From contig LGRX02035038.1 of NCBI GenBank assembly GCA_001247695.2, positions 1 to 62,420 of the forward strand: a DNA stretch of 62,420 bases, read 5' to 3'. This DNA comes from Cymbomonas tetramitiformis. Lineage: Eukaryota; Chlorophyta; Pyramimonadophyceae; Pyramimonadales; Pyramimonadaceae. Of this stretch, positions 57,800-62,420 are shown one piece after another; position 1 is the first letter of the stretch, and every line of letters starts with the position of its first letter. The notes below the pieces were generated by a model, which saw only the letters and a program-made list of their open reading frames with translations, was not told the DNA's origin and searched no databases. A program made the translations under genes and the position numbers.

Positions 57800-60258
57800 G
57801 GAGGGTTGGGCATGATACGGGAAATTCCCATGCGCGTCCAATGCTCGGTTCATTTCTTATCATAAGATGAGTCAGTCGGCGATTGGCACCTGGGAGCGCG
57901 ATCTGGATTTTCTTCTTGCGGTGCGTGTACTTTCCCCAACGTGTGGAGCAATGATACAAGAGGCGTAAGGTAGGCATACTATGAGCATGTAAGATGTTGA
58001 TACAAACGCGGCATTTGTTGTGTGTAAGGCGCGTCGGAAGCATTGCTTGTTTGTGAGGGATGTTATATAGAAGGATGCATCAGACAGTCCCAGCATCATG
58101 TCCTCATGCATCCCTGTATGGCGATGCGCAGGGCAAACCAAGAGATAAAATTGTACACATGGAAGATCTGATGGAGGCTGCAACATGCTAGGACATGCAA
58201 AGGCGATCACTTCAGCGCATGGATTCCGACGAACAACCAGCATCTGCGATTGTGCATGGATGCTTCCCATGCATGGTGGCATCGCCTGCACCGATCACTA
58301 CTGATGATCGTCTTATTGGTGCCGTGAAGTAAAGTGCATTAAGTTATTTGATAAGAAAATATACATGCATAGCAAGTGCACGCATAGAAGGGTCACGTTG
58401 CCCTAGAAATCCCACCAGGTTATTATCTCGTGGCAGTGATCATGTCCTCCGCATGGATCATGCCTATAGCACCGTAAGGCACCTAGCAAATGATGCGCTT
58501 TATTGTAGGGGTATGCACTTTTTGTTGTGGCACGATAGGAAGTAATCTGAGAGAAGATAGAGAAATACAATTACTCCTGGAAGGGAATAAAGAGAAATAA
58601 ACCCGATCTGGACAAGTAGTGACATCATGTGCCCACACCCACTCTCGTTCTCTCTCGATACCGGGCTCGCCGGTCCCGAGCGAGCGTGGGCTTGTTGGTG
58701 GAGAGATGGCTCAAGCGACTCGAGGGGCCAGAGGTAGAGCGGCTCCAGAGACACAGCAGCGGCACCTTGGTGGCGAAATTGTAGAGGGGCTCAGATGGTT
58801 CAGTACTAAACTTCAACCGGCCAACCTCAGAAACCTTCATTCGCACCAACGAGTCAACTTGCGAGCCCTCGGTCACTCCCTTACAAGCAAGCATTTATCT
58901 CAACAATACTTTCTCCGTTAAACAGTTCCACGCAAGAAAATTGACGATCCACGCCAAAAATATGGATGTGGATGACTACCGATGTGCGCATGTGAGTGTT
59001 ACATTCAAATGATCCCCGCATTTCCTTAAGCAGAGGAAATGTGCCTGGAGGCACGACGCAAGCTGCTGAGTCACCCCAGATATGGGGGCATGCATTCATG
59101 ATACTGAGTCAGCTCAACAGCAATATGTTACGTGTAGATAAAACGGTGCGTTGTACGCATGCAACTAGAATATGGCATGATATGATTTATGGACGATCTC
59201 TTGTATATATAAGATATCCACACTCGATATTCCCTCTTCGCTATTGATATGCGTATGTGGCAACATGCGATGGCAATATGCTGATGCGTCGAGTGCTTGT
59301 TGATGGTGTGACGATTGTTTATACAAACCACGTGTATAGGATCATCCACACACTTACATGTATACTGGATATATACGATCATGCTCGCGACGACTATATA
59401 AATATCCATTTGGTTCTCCAACCGAGATGTCGTGACTCAAGTTGCTTTCCCACGAGTGTACACAAGCTGCGAGGTTGTATCAATTTCTTAGCACGCATTC
59501 AGATTCCACCACCATGCTTGGAACACTCGAATATGACTTGAGATCGTGTTGCTGGCCAGGTGTTACGACTTGTAAAACACTGCATGAACATCCGGACATT
59601 TTGGATTTTAATCCACCGTGCTTCTATTGTATTCAGTGTCTTTTGAGGCACGCTAAAAATTGTCACTAAAATCCCCATTCCCGTAATTTTTCATCAGCAC
59701 ACGGTATTCTACGAGCTCCTTCTCGAGTGCCTCGACCCTTGCTGCCCAAGCAGCCCTCTCGCCGGCTCGTTGTGGTTGATTTGCTTCTCGCTCACTCTTG
59801 TACAGCACCTCAGTCAACAGTCAACAGTGCTGGCAGACACTTAAGTGACGATCTGAAGGTAGGAACACATACAATACTTCCTCAGGAAGTATGTGATTTG
59901 TTGCTATTAAAGTCATTTCAGATTGGCCTTCCGCAGACAGATTGATTACATTGTGCCTCATGGATGGGCCCGGAGTGAAGCCTCAGCGATGCGGCAAACG
60001 AATCGGGAAACTTTGGCTTGGTTGCGGCAGATCATAAAAAATGCAGCAACGTGCGGTGACGCAAATACTTCAGGCAGGCGCAGGACAGGCGTGACGCGTG
60101 ATGGTCACCGCTTTAGATACAGTTAACATTAAAACAAAAAAGTTGTCGCGATTGCTCAAAAGCCTTTCGGATACGATACGCCTTTTTCTGCAGCAAGTAA
60201 AAAATCAAATACAACGAAATACTTTATTTGAGTAAAAATGCACGTTTCTATTAAATAA
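57800..60258. other. Downstream of FDXR, no confident gene
   Basis: Short frames only. 58619-58921 (plus) and its minus-strand shadow are both open for ~90 codons, and 59923-60126 (plus) reads HGWARSEASAMRQTNRETLA. None has clear splice partners. Confidence 0.4.
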
Positions 60259-60783
60259 ATGTTTTTGTGCACGCTATACACCTTGGGATACTCGGCTATA
60301 TTCCAGACCCTTCTAGTGGTCGCTACATATGCAGGCCCACAAGAAATTATTTCTCCAAATACTGATGTCAGGATTGTTCCAACCAGCGAGGTCGTTGGCG
60401 TGGCCCCATCTCTTGCGGGCGTTTTGGCCGTGCAAGTTGAAGAAGACGCGGAAGCCGGAAGCGTGCATCGTGGGGAAACAGCTCGTACAGATACATTGGA
60501 GCATCGCTTGGCGCCTGTGCGCGCTTTTACACATCCCGATTTCGCATTCACACAAACAGAACTTCGATATATTTGGATCGACGCCGATAGCTTTAGAAGC
60601 GCACAAAGCAACGCCGGGCAAGCATCTGAGGCAGGTCCATCAAGGACAAGTGGCCGCGTAAGTGATGATTCGAGTGACAAAAGCCTTGAAAATGTCGACG
60701 CAGATACGAGCGACGGTCCTGACAATAGTGATGATGAAGACGACGATGACCAAGAGCTCATGGTAGCAACTGTCTTGATTTAA
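60259..60783 (+). CDS. Unrecognised frame with acidic tail, upstream of the transposase remnant
   Basis: 174 codons from an ATG at 60259. The N-terminus is hydrophobic (YTLGYSAIFQTLLVVATYAG). The C-terminus is a run of Asp, Glu and Ser (SDDEDDDDQELM-like). A good donor, gtaagt, lies at about 60658 after TSGR, and an acceptor, gatcag, at about 60830, so this may be the first exon of the following transposase gene. Function unknown. Confidence 0.35.
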   Translation: MFLCTLYTLGYSAIFQTLLVVATYAGPQEIISPNTDVRIVPTSEVVGVAPSLAGVLAVQVEEDAEAGSVHRGETARTDTLEHRLAPVRAFTHPDFAFTQTELRYIWIDADSFRSAQSNAGQASEAGPSRTSGRVSDDSSDKSLENVDADTSDGPDNSDDEDDDDQELMVATVLI

Positions 60784-60813
60784 AAAATACAATAGTTTAT
60801 TCGCTCTCCTATT

Positions 60814-61413
60814 TTGCTTGCAACCGATCAGGACTTCTTTATACTTGCGTGTGCGCTTGATATGATCCCACCCGGCACTGAGGCAAATGATATGGTTAGC
60901 GTGTTGGATCAACTCAAAAAAATAGCGACACGAGACAAAGTAAACTTGAAAGACCGCCTATCTGAAAACTGTGGACTTCCTACTTCGAAACGCTCCTTGG
61001 AGGAAATTCCAAAAAGCAATTTGTATGAGGAGTCCAGGCAACGTGCAGAGCAGCATCGAGCTGGGTATACATCTTTCACTCAGTCGGTCCGGCTGACCCT
61101 TAAGGAATTCGACTCACTTCTAGAAATGCAACTCACAAGTCCGGAATACGAAGAACTTGGATTGGGAAGAACTCTAAGGGAGCTAATAACCGAGTGCTAC
61201 AATCCTGACTCGGGGAAAAGTGACTTGGATAACAGCTTAGGCAGAAGGGACAAGAACAAAAAGTTCACAGCAGAGGAGCAACTCTTCTACTACCTCCACA
61301 ATATGGCATCGCCTCACACAACTTTACAAAGTTTTGAAAATAAGTTTGGTTGTGATAAGGCAACCGTGATGAGCCGTCGCATACCCCCGCGTCGGAAAAT
61401 GCATAATGGGTGA
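60814..61413 (+). CDS. PIF/Harbinger-like transposase, N-terminal fragment
   Basis: The layout matches the region in front of the DDE nuclease in Harbinger/HARBI1-type transposases: LTLKEFDSLLEMQL, then a spacer, TAEEQLFYYLHNMASPHTTL and a helix-turn-helix FENKFGCDKATVMSR. After this the frame ends (RRIPPRRKMHNG, stop at 61411-61413) and no DDE catalytic domain follows in the next 700 bp, so the gene is truncated. The apparent start is a TTG; a splice acceptor at about 60830 suggests it is an internal exon. Supported by pattern only, not by catalytic residues. Confidence 0.5.
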   Translation: MLATDQDFFILACALDMIPPGTEANDMVSVLDQLKKIATRDKVNLKDRLSENCGLPTSKRSLEEIPKSNLYEESRQRAEQHRAGYTSFTQSVRLTLKEFDSLLEMQLTSPEYEELGLGRTLRELITECYNPDSGKSDLDNSLGRRDKNKKFTAEEQLFYYLHNMASPHTTLQSFENKFGCDKATVMSRRIPPRRKMHNG

Positions 61414-62114
61414 TAATGACCATTTTTAAAGGTTTATAAAGTCACTAGACCTTGTAAGAGGCAAAATTAGTAAAAAAAATATATATTTTTTTATATTTTG
61501 AGATTTTTGGAGATTTTTTTCATCTGAACGGGCTGGAAATCGCTGTTTTTGGGCTGTGTTCGCTTAGCGGGTGGTTGTGGGGTATGTAATACCCATGTTT
61601 TGAAGGTCTCCAAACCGCACCACGACTTTATCAATGAACGTCGCAATTTTGGATTTTAGAAAAAATATCATAAGAGCTAGTATTTACGAAAAAATCTTGG
61701 TTTTGAGCACATATGAGGTGCGGAAGGCTTTGGGGTATGGAGTGGAATGAAAAGTACACATGATGAAGATTTATAGACCACATTGAAACAAATTAATGGT
61801 TGAATGCTATTTGTGAAGAACTTTTTCCTACCATGTACAAACAAACAATCACTTGTAGCTGTGTCGTTTTGAGTATTTTTCCAGGCACGCTTGGGGGTAT
61901 GATATATGTGTGATAGATAATGTTGTGCAAATACTCCCAACCTAGTGCTTTTTTCGAAACTTAGTATGAATGATTTCTTGCAAATTATGCAAGTGTGCAA
62001 ATTCAGAATGCATGTGTTACACTAAAAATTGGCAAGGCAATTTAAATATGAAGACAAGGCAAACAAACAAAAGAGAAAAGGATATTTACAATGTGTACAA
62101 TATGTACACTACGC
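61414..62114. other. Non-coding, AT-rich
   Basis: No gene was recognised between the transposase remnant and the Gln/Leu-rich frame. Long A/T runs occur at 61470-61520. The right part would be the 3' flank of the minus-strand frame. Confidence 0.5.
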
Positions 62115-62420
62115 CTAAGACCTAGGAATGCTCAAATTCTGCAACTCCTCTATGGAGACGCCCGAGGCCCTACCCAAGTCCGAGGTATTCAATGGCTGGG
62201 TCTGCTGGAGTTGCTGGAGTTGCTGGAGTTGCTGAAGTTGCTGGAGTTGCTGGAGGTGCTGGAGCTGCTGGAGCTGCTGGAGCTGGGGCTGGAGGAGCAT
62301 GGGCTGGATCGGCGGCTGAAGGAGCATGGGCTGCGACTGCTGCAATTGCAAAGCCTGGGGAGCTTGCAGCAGAAGGGGTTGCAGCTGCTGGGTCTGTTGG
62401 AGCTGTTGGAGCTGTTGGAG
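62115..62420 (-). CDS. Gln/Leu-rich protein, 3' end of a partial reading frame
   Basis: Open on the minus strand from the window edge (first full codon at 62420) for 101 codons to TAG at 62115. It is composed of (LQQ)n blocks plus PMLLQP repeats, then a normal C-terminal tail, LNTSDLGRASGVSIEELQNL. Glutamine-rich stretches of this kind occur in transcriptional co-activators and RNA-binding proteins, but no domain is visible. Part of the tract is a 12/15-bp tandem repeat, so length polymorphism is likely. The ordered tail and clean stop favour a real protein end over a chance frame. Confidence 0.5.
   Translation of the reverse strand, partial: LQQLQQLQQTQQLQPLLLQAPQALQLQQSQPMLLQPPIQPMLLQPQLQQLQQLQHLQQLQQLQQLQQLQQLQQTQPLNTSDLGRASGVSIEELQNLSIPRS

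Noticed and set aside
57299..57853. Pentapeptide-repeat-like protein (VPALR / SQLSA)
   Set aside because: A simple 15-bp minisatellite gives these in every frame. The residue pattern A(D/N)LXX of true pentapeptide proteins is not kept.

Overview
This is nuclear DNA of a eukaryote, most probably a repeat-rich green alga. The evidence is GT-AG introns, usually with a gtgagc/gtgagt donor; a COMMD3 homologue; a many-exon mitochondrial adrenodoxin/ferredoxin reductase with plant-like motifs; and a tyrosine-recombinase retrotransposon of the PAT/TOC3 type known from green algae. A prasinophyte with a swollen genome would fit, but I cannot name the species. Nothing looks prokaryotic.

Layout. 1-3 kb holds minisatellites and one likely exon. 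3-16 kb is mostly intergenic or intronic, with a few short exon-like segments on both strands and one 95-bp-arm hairpin. 16.6-22.2 kb is a nest: a GAG-only LTR element with a perfect 5-bp target duplication sits between the long inverted repeats of an older element. 22.3-23.6 kb has two hAT-type MITEs. 24.8-31.1 kb carries scattered exons of unrecognised genes around one clear single-exon gene, COMMD3 (28692-29309). 31.9-36.6 kb is an intron-containing gene for an AT-hook/coiled-coil protein, with a 43-copy 33-bp minisatellite in an intron. 37995-45400 is a complete, apparently very young split-direct-repeat YR retrotransposon (gag, RT/RNase H, tyrosine recombinase). 45567-57186 is the reductase gene; at least 16 of its exons can be placed, and almost every larger intron has its own private tandem repeat. 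60-61.4 kb holds the remains of a PIF/Harbinger-like transposase, and the window ends inside a Gln/Leu-rich reading frame on the minus strand.

The genes do not form an operon-like unit. The strongest observations are: (1) the YR element keeps gag, pol and recombinase in one frame, separated only by two TGA codons and closed by TAG, which suggests stop-codon readthrough; (2) its A and B repeats are of exactly equal length and match wherever compared, so insertion was recent, 166 bp from the reductase start codon; (3) unrelated minisatellites of differing period occupy successive introns of one gene.

Exon coordinates for the reductase and the AT-hook gene come from splice sites, phase bookkeeping and family resemblance read by eye. 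Most other exon calls are tentative.
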